Positions 6,010 to 13,766 of a stretch of 23,122 nucleotides of DNA are shown in pieces. Each line of letters begins with the position of its first letter. The first letter of the stretch is position 1. Origin of the DNA: JBAWXE01 sp037144255 (GTDB lineage Bacteria > Bacteroidota > Bacteroidia > Chitinophagales > Chitinophagaceae); contig JBAWXE010000038.1 in the NCBI GenBank assembly GCA_037144255.1, forward strand, positions 1 through 23,122. The letters are read 5' to 3'. A model generated the notes under the pieces. The model was given only the letters and a program-made list of their open reading frames with translations. It searched no databases and was not told where the DNA came from. Made by a program: the position numbers and the translations under genes.

Positions 6010-8748
6010 TTAAACGAAAGCAGCTTCAATAATTGCTTGCTGTTCTATAGCATGTTTCTTGGCATATCCGGTAGCAGATGCTGCAGAAGCAGGGCGAGCA
6101 AAAAACTTAATTGGGAAATCTTCCAGCGTCATCTTTAGGAAAGAAGCGGCCCCCATATTCATAGGTTCTTCTTGTACCCATACCCATTCAGCCTTTTTGT
6201 ATTTCTCACGCAGAGCATTCAGTTGTTGCTGTGGTAAAGGGTGTATCTGTTCCAGGCGAACGATAGCGATATCTGTACGTTTTTCTGTCAGTTGTTTTTC
6301 ACTCAGGTCGAAGTACATCTTGCCACTACATAATAATACACGTTTTACTTTTGTAGCTGCTGTAATAGTAGCGTCGTCTATTACTTCCTGGAAACCACCT
6401 TTGGTAAATTCATCCATAGTAGAATAAGCACGTACATGGCGCAAATTTGCTTTTGGAGAGAAGTTGATCATTGGCTTGCGAAAAGGCCATGCCATCTGAC
6501 GGCGCAATGCATGGAAGAAATTGGCAGCAGTAGTGATATTGGTCACTACCATATTATACTGCGCACACATTTGCAGGAAACGTTCCAAACGAGCTGATGA
6601 GTGCTCCGGTCCGCCACCTTCATAACCATGAGGCAGTAACATCACCAGTCCATTCATCAAGGCCCATTTCTGTTCTGCACTGGATATGTATTGGTCTATA
6701 ATAGTTTGTGCCCCATTGGCAAAATCGCCATACTGAGCCTCCCACAGAGTAAGAGAATCAGGATTGGCCATGGCATAACCATAATCAAAACCCAGTACTG
6801 CAAACTCACTCAATAGTGAGTTATAAATATGGAAAGTGCCCTGATCTTTTTGGAACTTACTCAGGCGATTATATTCTGCATTAGTATTCTCGTCGCATAT
6901 TACCGCATGACGATGAGAGAATGTGCCACGTTTCACATCCTCACCACTCAGGCGCACATCGTGCCCATCAATCAGCAAACTGGAATATGCCAATAGCTCA
7001 CCGGTAGCCCAGTCTACTTTGCCTTCTGCTTCAAATAGTTTGATCTTATCCTGCAAAAGTTTTTCCACCTTACGTAATGGCTTGAAATCAGCAGGCCATT
7101 GCATTAGGGTATTGAACATGCGTTTGAAATCTGCCTCGCTGATAGCAGTAGCGGGAGAAGCAACGAAGTCATTATCTGTAGCTATGCGCAGTTCTTGCCA
7201 GGCTAGTTCCGGTTTTTGATAAGTATAAGGCAGTGGATTTTGTTTTACTTCATCTAGTCGCAATTGTAATTCATCCCAATATACTTTTTCCATTTCTTTG
7301 GCCAGATCTTTAGCGTCCGATTCGCCATTGGCTAAGAGGTATTGAGTGTATACTTCGCGTGGATTTGGGTGTTGCTCTATCAGAGCATACAGTTGTGGCT
7401 GTGTGAACTTAGGTTCATCACCCTCGTTATGTCCATAACGGCGATAACATACCATATCTATAAAGATATCCTGATGGAATTCCTGACGATAGCGAAGTGC
7501 CAATGCAGCAGCTTTTACTACCGCTTCGGGGTTATCACCATTTACATGTAGTACAGGTGCCTCTACCATAGCAGCGATACTGGTACAATAGTCGGCAGAA
7601 CGTGCATCATCGAAATCTGTAGTGAAACCTATCTGGTTATTGATCACATAGTGTATAGTGCCACCTGTATAATAACCCTCTAGTTTGCTCATTTGTAGCA
7701 ACTCATAGATCACACCTTGTCCTGCTACTGCGGCATCGCCATGTATCAGTATTGGTAGTACTTTATGATATTCCTTTTCGTAGAGTGCATCCGCTTTCGC
7801 ACGTGCAAATCCGGTTACTATCGGGTCTACAGCTTCTAGGTGCGAAGGGTTAGGAGCTAGTTGTACATTGATCTCCTTGCCATTAGGTGTTTGGATGGTA
7901 GAGCGAAAGCCCAGATGGTATTTCACATCACCACTACCCATTGTCATATCCGGAGGCATATTACCTTCGAATTCAGAGAATATTTGTTCGTATGTTTTCT
8001 TAAGTGTATTGGCCAGTATATTCAGTCGGCCACGGTGAGCCATACCTATTACTACTTCTTGTACACCATCATCAGCAGCACGGTTGATGATCTCATCCAG
8101 TGCAGGTATGGTGCTTTCGCCACCTTCCAGACCAAAACGTTTTTGGCCAATGAATTTGGTGTGGAGAAATTTTTCGAAGATCACACCTTCATTCAGTTTT
8201 TCCAGTATGCGTTTTCTCTGAGGGATGGTTGGCTGTGTTTGCATCATCTCCTCAAAATTTTTCTCAACCCATTCGTATATGCGAGAGGTATTGACATAAG
8301 TATATTCTATACCTACATCAGAGGTATAAACCATCTTCAGCTTAGTAATGATATCACTAAGTTTTGCTTTCCCCAAACTGATAAAACTACCTGCAAGGAA
8401 TTCAGTATTCAGGTCAGCATCAGACAGGCCGAAGTGTATCAGATCCAATTCCGGTTTACGGTCCTTACGAGGGCGAATAGGATTGGTAGTCGCCAATAAA
8501 TGTCCACGTTCGCGGTAAGCATGTATCAGTTGATATACGCTGAATTCTTTGGATAATTGCGCATTATTTACCGGTGAATTATCAATAGTGGCTTGACCAC
8601 CACTAGATGTATTAGCTACTGCAAAATCAAAGCCTTCGAAAAATTTGATCCATTCAGGATCTACAGTAGTAGCATCTTTTTTGAAATCGCTATACAGAGA
8701 TTCAATATAAGCAGGATGGGACCCCATCACATATGAAAAATCTTTCAT
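6010..8748 (-). CDS. sucA: 2-oxoglutarate dehydrogenase E1 component (thiamine diphosphate-dependent)
   Basis: E1 decarboxylates 2-oxoglutarate in the TCA cycle and passes the succinyl group to the lipoyl domain of E2. The N-terminus (Y-V-M-G-S ... Y-I-E-S-L-Y) matches the E1 N-terminal segment that contacts E2. Further landmarks are G-M-A-H-R-G-R-L-N (235-243), the ThDP region G337-D-A to N370-N-Q-I-G-F, and C-Y-R-R-Y-G-H-N-E-G-D-E-P (434-446). In the second transketolase-like domain are F-S-H-R-H-A-V and Q-Y-G-D-F-A-N-G-A-Q, then L-P-H-G-Y-E-G-G-G-P-E-H-S-S-A-R. The 912 residues are full length for the family. Neither neighbour is sucB (E2), so in this genome the E2 gene either lies elsewhere or is not adjacent. 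A good promoter lies at 8824-8855. Confidence 0.97.
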   Translation of the reverse strand: MKDFSYVMGSHPAYIESLYSDFKKDATTVDPEWIKFFEGFDFAVANTSSGGQATIDNSPVNNAQLSKEFSVYQLIHAYRERGHLLATTNPIRPRKDRKPELDLIHFGLSDADLNTEFLAGSFISLGKAKLSDIITKLKMVYTSDVGIEYTYVNTSRIYEWVEKNFEEMMQTQPTIPQRKRILEKLNEGVIFEKFLHTKFIGQKRFGLEGGESTIPALDEIINRAADDGVQEVVIGMAHRGRLNILANTLKKTYEQIFSEFEGNMPPDMTMGSGDVKYHLGFRSTIQTPNGKEINVQLAPNPSHLEAVDPIVTGFARAKADALYEKEYHKVLPILIHGDAAVAGQGVIYELLQMSKLEGYYTGGTIHYVINNQIGFTTDFDDARSADYCTSIAAMVEAPVLHVNGDNPEAVVKAAALALRYRQEFHQDIFIDMVCYRRYGHNEGDEPKFTQPQLYALIEQHPNPREVYTQYLLANGESDAKDLAKEMEKVYWDELQLRLDEVKQNPLPYTYQKPELAWQELRIATDNDFVASPATAISEADFKRMFNTLMQWPADFKPLRKVEKLLQDKIKLFEAEGKVDWATGELLAYSSLLIDGHDVRLSGEDVKRGTFSHRHAVICDENTNAEYNRLSKFQKDQGTFHIYNSLLSEFAVLGFDYGYAMANPDSLTLWEAQYGDFANGAQTIIDQYISSAEQKWALMNGLVMLLPHGYEGGGPEHSSARLERFLQMCAQYNMVVTNITTAANFFHALRRQMAWPFRKPMINFSPKANLRHVRAYSTMDEFTKGGFQEVIDDATITAATKVKRVLLCSGKMYFDLSEKQLTEKRTDIAIVRLEQIHPLPQQQLNALREKYKKAEWVWVQEEPMNMGAASFLKMTLEDFPIKFFARPASAASATGYAKKHAIEQQAIIEAAFV

Positions 8749-8823
8749 CTTACGGGCGAAATATAATTATGGCTCGTTCAGTTACGGTTCAAACGAGTTG
8801 TTTTATTAAAATAGAGTACGCCG

Positions 8824-8855
8824 CAAAGGTACTATCTAATGCACAAACGGGCAAT
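8824..8855 (-). promoter_or_regulatory. sucA promoter with both -33 and -7 elements
   Basis: Read on the minus strand, ATTG (8855-8852) is followed by a 20-base spacer and then TACCTTTG (8831-8824), an exact TAnnTTTG match. Spacing and sequence fit the Bacteroidota housekeeping sigma consensus TTTG-N19-21-TAnnTTTG. Transcription would start near 8818, leaving an mRNA leader of about 70 bases before the sucA ATG. Confidence 0.65.
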
Positions 8856-8943
8856 TAAGTAATGAGGTAAAATGCTAAATATGTGGAACCTAAAGCCCTA
8901 CTGAGAGATAATGAGATGATAAAATGGCATATGTAAAAAAACA

Positions 8944-8965
8944 AAGCCCCGTAAAAACGGGGCTT
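8944..8965 (-). terminator. Rho-independent terminator after the globin lipoprotein gene
   Basis: AAGCCCCGT (8944-8952) and ACGGGGCTT (8957-8965) form a perfect, GC-rich 9-bp stem with a 4-base loop. On the minus strand the hairpin is followed by TGTTTTTTT, a proper U-tract. It ends the minus-strand transcript 43 bases past the globin stop and sits upstream of the sucA promoter. Confidence 0.88.
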
Positions 8966-9007
8966 ATCACAATCACTCTCACAAAAACCTATACTGATCC
9001 AATTCAA

Positions 9008-9562
9008 TTATTTCTGAACTACCTGAGATCTGAGTGTATTAACAATGGCACCTATGCGATTGATTATATCAGAAGATAAGCCATTCTTTTGAGCACCCTT
9101 TACCAGATCTGCCACAAATGCATCAAAATCGCCTGAATCTGCTTTGGCGGACATACGAGAATTAGTTGCTGGGTTATGAGCATCTGTCATGCTCTTTCCT
9201 GCATAGGTGAAATTCTTAGCACCGGTAGCAACACAAAAGAAATCAGTAAGGTTTTTACTTAATGCATTAAAACCTGTAAGATTATTGGCTGTAACTTCTG
9301 CCAGTAACACTGTGAAATAACTATTGATAGCGGTATCTGCTGCAATAACAAAGATGGTACTATCTACTACCGAGCGAATACCCAAACGACCTTTCTCTAT
9401 TTTTATAGATGTGTTGGTAGGGTCTGTGACCATAGTGGTACCACCCAGCGTATCATACAATGTCATGGTAGGTGAAGAATCAGTTTTTTTACAAGAAGTA
9501 GTAGAGAACATAGTGAAACCTACAACAGCACTGATCGATAAAAGGAGCAAAGTTCTTTTCAT
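9008..9562 (-). CDS. Truncated-hemoglobin-like (group 1) lipoprotein
   Basis: A lipoprotein signal peptide with T-T-S-C24-K-K suggests export and lipid anchoring. The remainder resembles group-1 truncated globins: L-Y-D-T-L-G-G at 35-41, G-I-R-S-V-V-D at 61-67, N-S-Y-F at 80-83, L-T-D-F-F-C-V-A-T-G-A, F-T-Y-A-G-K-S-M-T-D-A-H129 and a final helix with I-x-x-I-G-A-I-V-N-T-L-R. H129 occupies the proximal heme-ligand position of the family. Two features are odd. About 19 residues (42-60) are inserted between the L-G-G turn and the B helix, and the Phe-Tyr pair expected on the B helix (B10 Tyr binds the heme ligand) reads Thr-Ile. Heme binding and oxygen/NO chemistry are therefore plausible but unproven. 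The gene lies 37 bases downstream of a membrane HMA-like gene and ends at a strong terminator. Confidence 0.75.
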   Translation of the reverse strand: MKRTLLLLSISAVVGFTMFSTTSCKKTDSSPTMTLYDTLGGTTMVTDPTNTSIKIEKGRLGIRSVVDSTIFVIAADTAINSYFTVLLAEVTANNLTGFNALSKNLTDFFCVATGAKNFTYAGKSMTDAHNPATNSRMSAKADSGDFDAFVADLVKGAQKNGLSSDIINRIGAIVNTLRSQVVQK

Positions 9563-9599
9563 TTTGTTTGATTTTATTGGTTAGAAGATAGATGTATGA

Positions 9600-10031
9600 T
9601 CAAGAAAATGTATGCCTGAAAAAGTTGTAGACTTTGTACGTAACGGATGTTGCAGCCATCGGACAGCCTTTCTTCATATCCTCTTCACTCGGTACAAAAC
9701 GCTCTGCTTTATAATTTAGATCTGACTTGAAATGTCTGACGATCTCGTTAGCTGTTGTACTGATAGTATGGTAGGTGAATACAACAATTTTGGTTTGAGG
9801 ATTGCATAGCACATGGTCTACACCTTTTTGTGCATACAGCCATTGGCTGATCTTATCTGCATCAGTTTGGTCGATAGGTTGTTGGATATCTATACGCACC
9901 ATAGTAAGAGACTGTGCATTAAGAGGCTTAGGGCGTGTGACAATATATATATGCACACATAGTACTATGGCTAACAACAGTAATGTAGAGCCCAGTCCTA
10001 TCAATGTTTTTTTTAGTAGCTTCTTGGCCAT
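9600..10031 (-). CDS. Membrane-anchored HMA-like small protein of unknown function
   Basis: This 143-residue protein has one N-terminal transmembrane helix (about 8-31) followed by a soluble domain. The predicted order is strand (43-51), helix (54-69), strands (71-78, 81-88), helix (92-104), strand (108-114). That is the beta-alpha-beta-beta-alpha-beta ferredoxin-like layout of heavy-metal-associated (HMA) domains. The metal-binding C-x-x-C expected in the first loop is absent (P-I-D-Q-T-D-A-D there). The tail has K-G-C123-P-M, a Cys-Pro pair. Cysteines are C25 (in the membrane helix), C76 and C123. It is co-directional with the globin lipoprotein gene 37 bases downstream and follows the porin by 91 bases. 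TATGTTTC at 10054-10047 is a weak -7 match. The fold is inferred from pattern only; I do not recognise a named family with certainty. Confidence 0.72.
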   Translation of the reverse strand: MAKKLLKKTLIGLGSTLLLLAIVLCVHIYIVTRPKPLNAQSLTMVRIDIQQPIDQTDADKISQWLYAQKGVDHVLCNPQTKIVVFTYHTISTTANEIVRHFKSDLNYKAERFVPSEEDMKKGCPMAATSVTYKVYNFFRHTFS

Positions 10032-10122
10032 ATTTGTTGCTTTTCAGAAACATATACGACAGCAGGGGGAGTATGGATTTATACTTTAGAAGATTTTTTT
10101 AAGATGGCAGGGATTCCCTGTA

Positions 10123-12132
10123 TTAATTGACCATAGCCCAATTAAAACCAAAGCGGATATTGAAATCGGGGGCAGGGTAGCCTTGTGCTCTTATAGTATT
10201 TGGGCCATATAATTGATTGATCTGGTCTACCATGAAATAAGCAAGGAAGCGTTTGATCTTAAAGTTCAGGAAGATGGAGCTTTCAGGATAATTTGATAGT
10301 TTATAACTATTCTGATAATAGAAATGATTGAATATTGGGGAATAACTATCTGCAAAATATGGAGTATTGTATCGCAACTCAACACCGGAAGCTATCTTCA
10401 ATGCATGGCGGAAAATATAGGTCTCAATGCCTAACTGATGCCTACCCATCAGTTTAGGCACATTTACAGGTGCAGTGCCCGCTACTTGTTGCAATGCCAA
10501 TTCATTATCCAATACCAGTATGCCTAACTTAAATTTTTTCTGCAACCAGATCTGTGTAAGGCTGAAAGCAGAAGCGTCTTGCGCAGGCTTTTGTAACTCG
10601 TTATAGTAAATATAATTAGTGATCACATAATTGCGTATGCCGCCGCTGGCGCCAAGTTTTTGGCTTTGCAAAGTCGCATATAATTGTGTAATGCTTTCTT
10701 TATTCAATGGGCTTAGTTGTTGGTAATATTGATTTTGGTATATAGTATAGCTATACGGAGCATTGTTCAGCTGTTGTTTAAAGCCGGTCATCAGATTACC
10801 CCAGTTCTTACCCAGATCCTTACCGAAATAGGCATTCAATAAGAAATTGCCAGCCACATCTCCGGTAAGGAAGAATTGTGTATTAGCACCATAGAACCAT
10901 TCTCCCGATTTCAGAGCTTCTTTCTTCAATTCGCCCAGCACATAATTGCTGACAAAGTTGTTGTTGTTGTTGCCGGTTACATAAGCAGTAGTGAACTGAT
11001 CTACTCTATTACCTATGCCTGCATTGAATAATAATTGTTTGCCTTTTTCTCCTATAAAGCCATTAAGTGATATGCTATTATCTACATAGAACCATTTCTG
11101 CTGAGAGAAAATAGAATCGGTACTCTGATAGTTATTGCTGAAAAAAGCAGAGTAAAAGGCGGTATCATTGGTAGGTGTCACATCTTTGAATTCATGTTTC
11201 TCAGAACCTATCAAAGCCTTATGAGTAATACGAAAACGAGGCGTAAGATGAATGGCATAACTGGTAGAATCTTCGTTGTAGGTAGTATCTACATGCCCGA
11301 AAGTATAACTATGTTGAATCAAAAAAGAAAAATCACGCAACATATTAGATACCGGTGAACGCAGCGAACTGTAGCCATCATTCTGCAATGCTACGCCAAC
11401 AGTCTTTCTATCGTTGTATATAGACATATTCAGCATGCTATCTGCTAATATGCCGCCATTCTCATCTTGTTGTTCTTTATTATATACTATAGCACCATAC
11501 AGTTCGTAATGCTGATTTCTGCTTTCGTAATGAGTGCTTAGGCTGGCATTGTCGTGTATGGTACGTTGTATCTTATAATAGCCGGGAGATGTAAGTCGAT
11601 AATACTCTACGGCGAAATTCCAATATGGTTTGATGTTCTGAGTGTGTATGATATGTGCCAGTTGCTCTTGCTTACTGCCTAATTGGTAACTGAATAATGT
11701 ATAAGGGCGGGTGGTGTTGTAGTACTTAAGACTGTCAATGTTCATTCTATAAACATCAAACACATGATAGCCCAAAGATGGACCTGTACCTACATTATCT
11801 GGAGTGAAAAAAGCGTTTTGTGTAGGGCTACCCAGATTGCCTAAGTTGCGATACCAAGGTTCTGTGTATGGTAAGCGGTGAAAAGTGTGTATAGAAGAAT
11901 CAATGTAATAGGTCTTTTCAGAACCCAGGAACTTGTAATAAATACGTGCGTCCTCGTCTTTCCATTTACTATTATTGGATTTGCTGGCTACACTATCTCG
12001 TGCTGGGGTGCCATTGGTATTGGTGCCGGGAACCTGTGCCTGTGCGAATAGTAACTCAGTGCTGCAGCAAAGCAGGCAAATGAGTACTAATGAACGGACA
12101 CAATATGTTAAGGTTCTATGTTTCGGCAACAA
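10123..12132 (-). CDS. Putative outer-membrane porin (Bacteroidota porin-like family)
   Basis: This 669-residue protein has an N-terminal signal peptide (hydrophobic core about 13-30, ending F-A-Q-A-Q). It is otherwise rich in aromatic residues and in alternating polar/hydrophobic segments. This is the make-up of a large beta-barrel, ending in R-F-G-F-N-W. Segments such as P-W-Y-R-N-L-G-N-L-G-S-P and F-F-T-P-D-N near the N-terminus are typical of the Bacteroidota 'putative porin' family (PF14121-like). The start is unusual: two consecutive TTG codons (12132-12127) follow an in-frame TAA 3 codons upstream, with no ATG before the signal peptide. It lies 76 bases downstream of the purine phosphorylase gene, with its own candidate -7 box at 12165-12172. 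The transported substrate cannot be read from sequence. A porin next to PNP could suggest nucleoside uptake, but this is only an inference. Confidence 0.82.
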   Translation of the reverse strand: MLPKHRTLTYCVRSLVLICLLCCSTELLFAQAQVPGTNTNGTPARDSVASKSNNSKWKDEDARIYYKFLGSEKTYYIDSSIHTFHRLPYTEPWYRNLGNLGSPTQNAFFTPDNVGTGPSLGYHVFDVYRMNIDSLKYYNTTRPYTLFSYQLGSKQEQLAHIIHTQNIKPYWNFAVEYYRLTSPGYYKIQRTIHDNASLSTHYESRNQHYELYGAIVYNKEQQDENGGILADSMLNMSIYNDRKTVGVALQNDGYSSLRSPVSNMLRDFSFLIQHSYTFGHVDTTYNEDSTSYAIHLTPRFRITHKALIGSEKHEFKDVTPTNDTAFYSAFFSNNYQSTDSIFSQQKWFYVDNSISLNGFIGEKGKQLLFNAGIGNRVDQFTTAYVTGNNNNNFVSNYVLGELKKEALKSGEWFYGANTQFFLTGDVAGNFLLNAYFGKDLGKNWGNLMTGFKQQLNNAPYSYTIYQNQYYQQLSPLNKESITQLYATLQSQKLGASGGIRNYVITNYIYYNELQKPAQDASAFSLTQIWLQKKFKLGILVLDNELALQQVAGTAPVNVPKLMGRHQLGIETYIFRHALKIASGVELRYNTPYFADSYSPIFNHFYYQNSYKLSNYPESSIFLNFKIKRFLAYFMVDQINQLYGPNTIRAQGYPAPDFNIRFGFNWAMVN

Positions 12133-12164
12133 GTTTTAAAATTTTGTAATCAAGCAATCTCAGT

Positions 12165-12172
12165 CAAAGTTA
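12165..12172 (-). promoter_or_regulatory. Putative -7 box for the porin gene (TAACTTTG)
   Basis: On the minus strand TAACTTTG is an exact TAnnTTTG match, ending 32 bases before the TTG start. The nearest upstream TTG (12200-12198) is 25 bases away, longer than the usual spacer, so only the -7 element is convincing. Confidence 0.45.
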
Positions 12173-12208
12173 ACAGAATAGCTTTATAACGAATATACAA
12201 GACCTTTA

Positions 12209-13027
12209 TTACATGCGTTCTATAAGGGTAGCTACCAGCGATGCCAATTTAGGTGCTGCAGCATTAGCTGCAGCCAATACTTCTTCATGAGAGATAGCTA
12301 CCGGGGTATCGTTAATACCCAGATCGGTAATGATACTGGCAGCAAACACCTTCATGCCGCTGTGTCTGGCTACTATTACTTCCGGTACGGTACTCATACC
12401 TACTGCATCAGCACCAATTATTTTAAGCCATTTGTATTCTGCCTTAGTTTCGAAGGTAGGACCTGAAAGCCCCGCGTATACACCACTATGTAAAAGCAGT
12501 TTTTGTTCTTTGGCAATTTGCTGAGCCATAGTTATCAGCTTTTCGTCATATGGTTCGCTCATATCCTGAAAACGAACACCCATACGTTCATCGTTAGGGC
12601 CACGCAAAGGATGTTCAGGGAATAAGTTGATATGGTCGTTGATGATCATAAGGTCGCCAATAGAGAAAGCAGCATTCATACCACCTGCGGCATTAGACAC
12701 AAAAAGTGTTTCAACGCCTAGAGCTTTCATAACACGTATAGGGAAAGTAACGGTTTGCATATCATAACCTTCGTAATAATGAAAACGGCCTGCCATCATC
12801 ACTACTTGTTTACCGCCTATATTACCAAATATTAATTTACCCGAATGCCCTTGTACGGTAGATACCGGAAAACCCGGAATATCTGAATACGCTATTTCCA
12901 GGTCTTTTTTTATCAGATCTGTAAGGCCACCTAAACCACTACCTAATATGATACCTACTTGGGGAGTATTTTGTAATTTCTCTTTTATGAATGTAGCAGT
13001 AGACTGGATCTTATCGAATAAACTCAT
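12209..13027 (-). CDS. punA: Purine nucleoside phosphorylase, trimeric (PNP-I / PunA type)
   Basis: The enzyme cleaves purine (deoxy)nucleosides with phosphate for base salvage. The trimeric mammalian-type family is clear from G29-S-G-L-G-G34, the phosphate-site segment G80-R-F-H-Y-Y-E-G87, N112-A-A-G-G, G189-P-T-F-E-T, and G210-M-S-T-V-P-E-V-I-V-A-R-H222. E193 corresponds to human E201, which holds the purine N1/N2 edge, and H247 corresponds to human H257. Where human PNP has N243 (6-oxopurine recognition) this protein has D235, in T-D-L-G. The 272-residue length is typical. It begins at an ATG 17 bases after a TAACTTCG box, and lies between a two-TM unknown gene and a porin. Confidence 0.94.
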   Translation of the reverse strand: MSLFDKIQSTATFIKEKLQNTPQVGIILGSGLGGLTDLIKKDLEIAYSDIPGFPVSTVQGHSGKLIFGNIGGKQVVMMAGRFHYYEGYDMQTVTFPIRVMKALGVETLFVSNAAGGMNAAFSIGDLMIINDHINLFPEHPLRGPNDERMGVRFQDMSEPYDEKLITMAQQIAKEQKLLLHSGVYAGLSGPTFETKAEYKWLKIIGADAVGMSTVPEVIVARHSGMKVFAASIITDLGINDTPVAISHEEVLAAANAAAPKLASLVATLIERM

Positions 13028-13044
13028 GAGATAATTTTGGAGTG

Positions 13045-13052
13045 CGAAGTTA
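13045..13052 (-). promoter_or_regulatory. Putative -7 box for purine nucleoside phosphorylase (TAACTTCG)
   Basis: On the minus strand TAACTTCG matches TAnnTTTG at 7 of 8 bases, is followed by CA, and ends 17 bases before the ATG. It lies in the 53-base gap after the upstream two-TM gene. Confidence 0.42.
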
Positions 13053-13080
13053 CTAAGCTTGCCTTAAAGAAAAGGCTACT

Positions 13081-13647
13081 TTATTGTCTATTCTCGTATG
13101 CAGGATTTGGAACATCATTCACATTGTCGTGCAAAACGATCATAGGAGGAGCCAGATCAGGTAGTTCTGTAAAGTGGCGTTGTTCTATGGCATCTATAGC
13201 GGCCTTGCGTTTCAGATGTTGCCCGGCTATTGTTTTCAGGTCTCTACCGGCAATTGATAGAAAATTATTTTTAATGCGTATTTTTCCTAATAAACGAGCT
13301 ATTATAAAGAATAACAAAGATGCAATACCAATAATGCCATATACAGCAATATTTAGATATAGCACATTTTCTACCCCTAAAGCTGTCTTGTATTTAGGAT
13401 TTTGTAGCAATGATGGTATGATATTCAGTGGGTAAATGAGCTGCAGACATATAGCAAAAGCAATAGAGCCTACTGCCAATAAGTAAGAAATGATCTCGAA
13501 GAATATTATAGCACCTGTATCGGCCAGTCGTTGTATAGCAGGTTTGCGCATGGCGTTGGCCATAGGGCCTAGAAGCTCTATCTGTTCATAGATCATTTTC
13601 TTCTGTTCTTTGAAATCATTCATGAGATCATCGTGAATACGAGCCAT
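13081..13647 (-). CDS. Two-transmembrane protein of unknown function
   Basis: This 188-residue protein does not match a family I recognise. The first ~45 residues are polar and helical, with K-K-M-I-Y-E-Q-I-E-L-L. Two long hydrophobic segments follow at about 46-73 and 96-121, separated by a short loop with P-L-N and Y-K-T-A-L. The remaining ~65 residues are basic, then acidic, with a proline-rich end (P-x-L-A-P-P-M, V-P-N-P-A-Y). Both termini are probably on the same side of the membrane. There is no signal peptide or catalytic motif. It starts at ATG 13647, 16 bases after a perfect -7 box, and is divergent from prfC. The phosphorylase gene follows 53 bases downstream, so they may be co-transcribed, but no functional link is evident. 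Confidence 0.8.
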   Translation of the reverse strand: MARIHDDLMNDFKEQKKMIYEQIELLGPMANAMRKPAIQRLADTGAIIFFEIISYLLAVGSIAFAICLQLIYPLNIIPSLLQNPKYKTALGVENVLYLNIAVYGIIGIASLLFFIIARLLGKIRIKNNFLSIAGRDLKTIAGQHLKRKAAIDAIEQRHFTELPDLAPPMIVLHDNVNDVPNPAYENRQ

Positions 13648-13663
13648 CTAGTACTATTTTGGG

Positions 13664-13671
13664 CAAAAATA
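13664..13671 (-). promoter_or_regulatory. Putative -7 box for the two-TM unknown gene (TATTTTTG)
   Basis: On the minus strand TATTTTTG is an exact TAnnTTTG match, followed by CC and ending 16 bases before the ATG. No TTG occurs 19-21 bases upstream. Confidence 0.45.
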
Positions 13672-13758
13672 ACATCTCTGGCATATAGTCTGAAGATGAT
13701 TTAACCACCAGGTATCCACATTTGTTATTTATTATTCTTAATAGTGCGTCACTTTTCG

Positions 13759-13766
13759 CAATTTTG
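13759..13766 (+). promoter_or_regulatory. Possible -7 box for prfC (CAATTTTG)
   Basis: CAATTTTG followed by CAGCC resembles TAnnTTTG at 7 of 8 bases and lies in the 233-base divergent gap. It would give a leader of about 110 bases. The rest of the gap is AT-rich with no clear operator. A purine-rich AAGGAAG at 13865-13871 lies 9 bases before the prfC ATG and is one of the better ribosome-binding sites in the window. Confidence 0.3.

Noticed and set aside
7861..8499. A 212-residue open frame on the plus strand opposite sucA
   Set aside because: Antisense to conserved E1 sequence, low-complexity aromatic/His-rich translation, no start signals; a shadow frame.
8866..8940. Possible small RNA or small gene in the sucA-globin gap
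   Set aside because: The stretch is AT-rich with no convincing frame, promoter or structure apart from the terminator that follows at 8944-8965.
10107..10119. CAGGG/CCCTG inverted repeat after the porin gene
   Set aside because: A 5-bp stem with no U-tract on the minus strand; could occur by chance.
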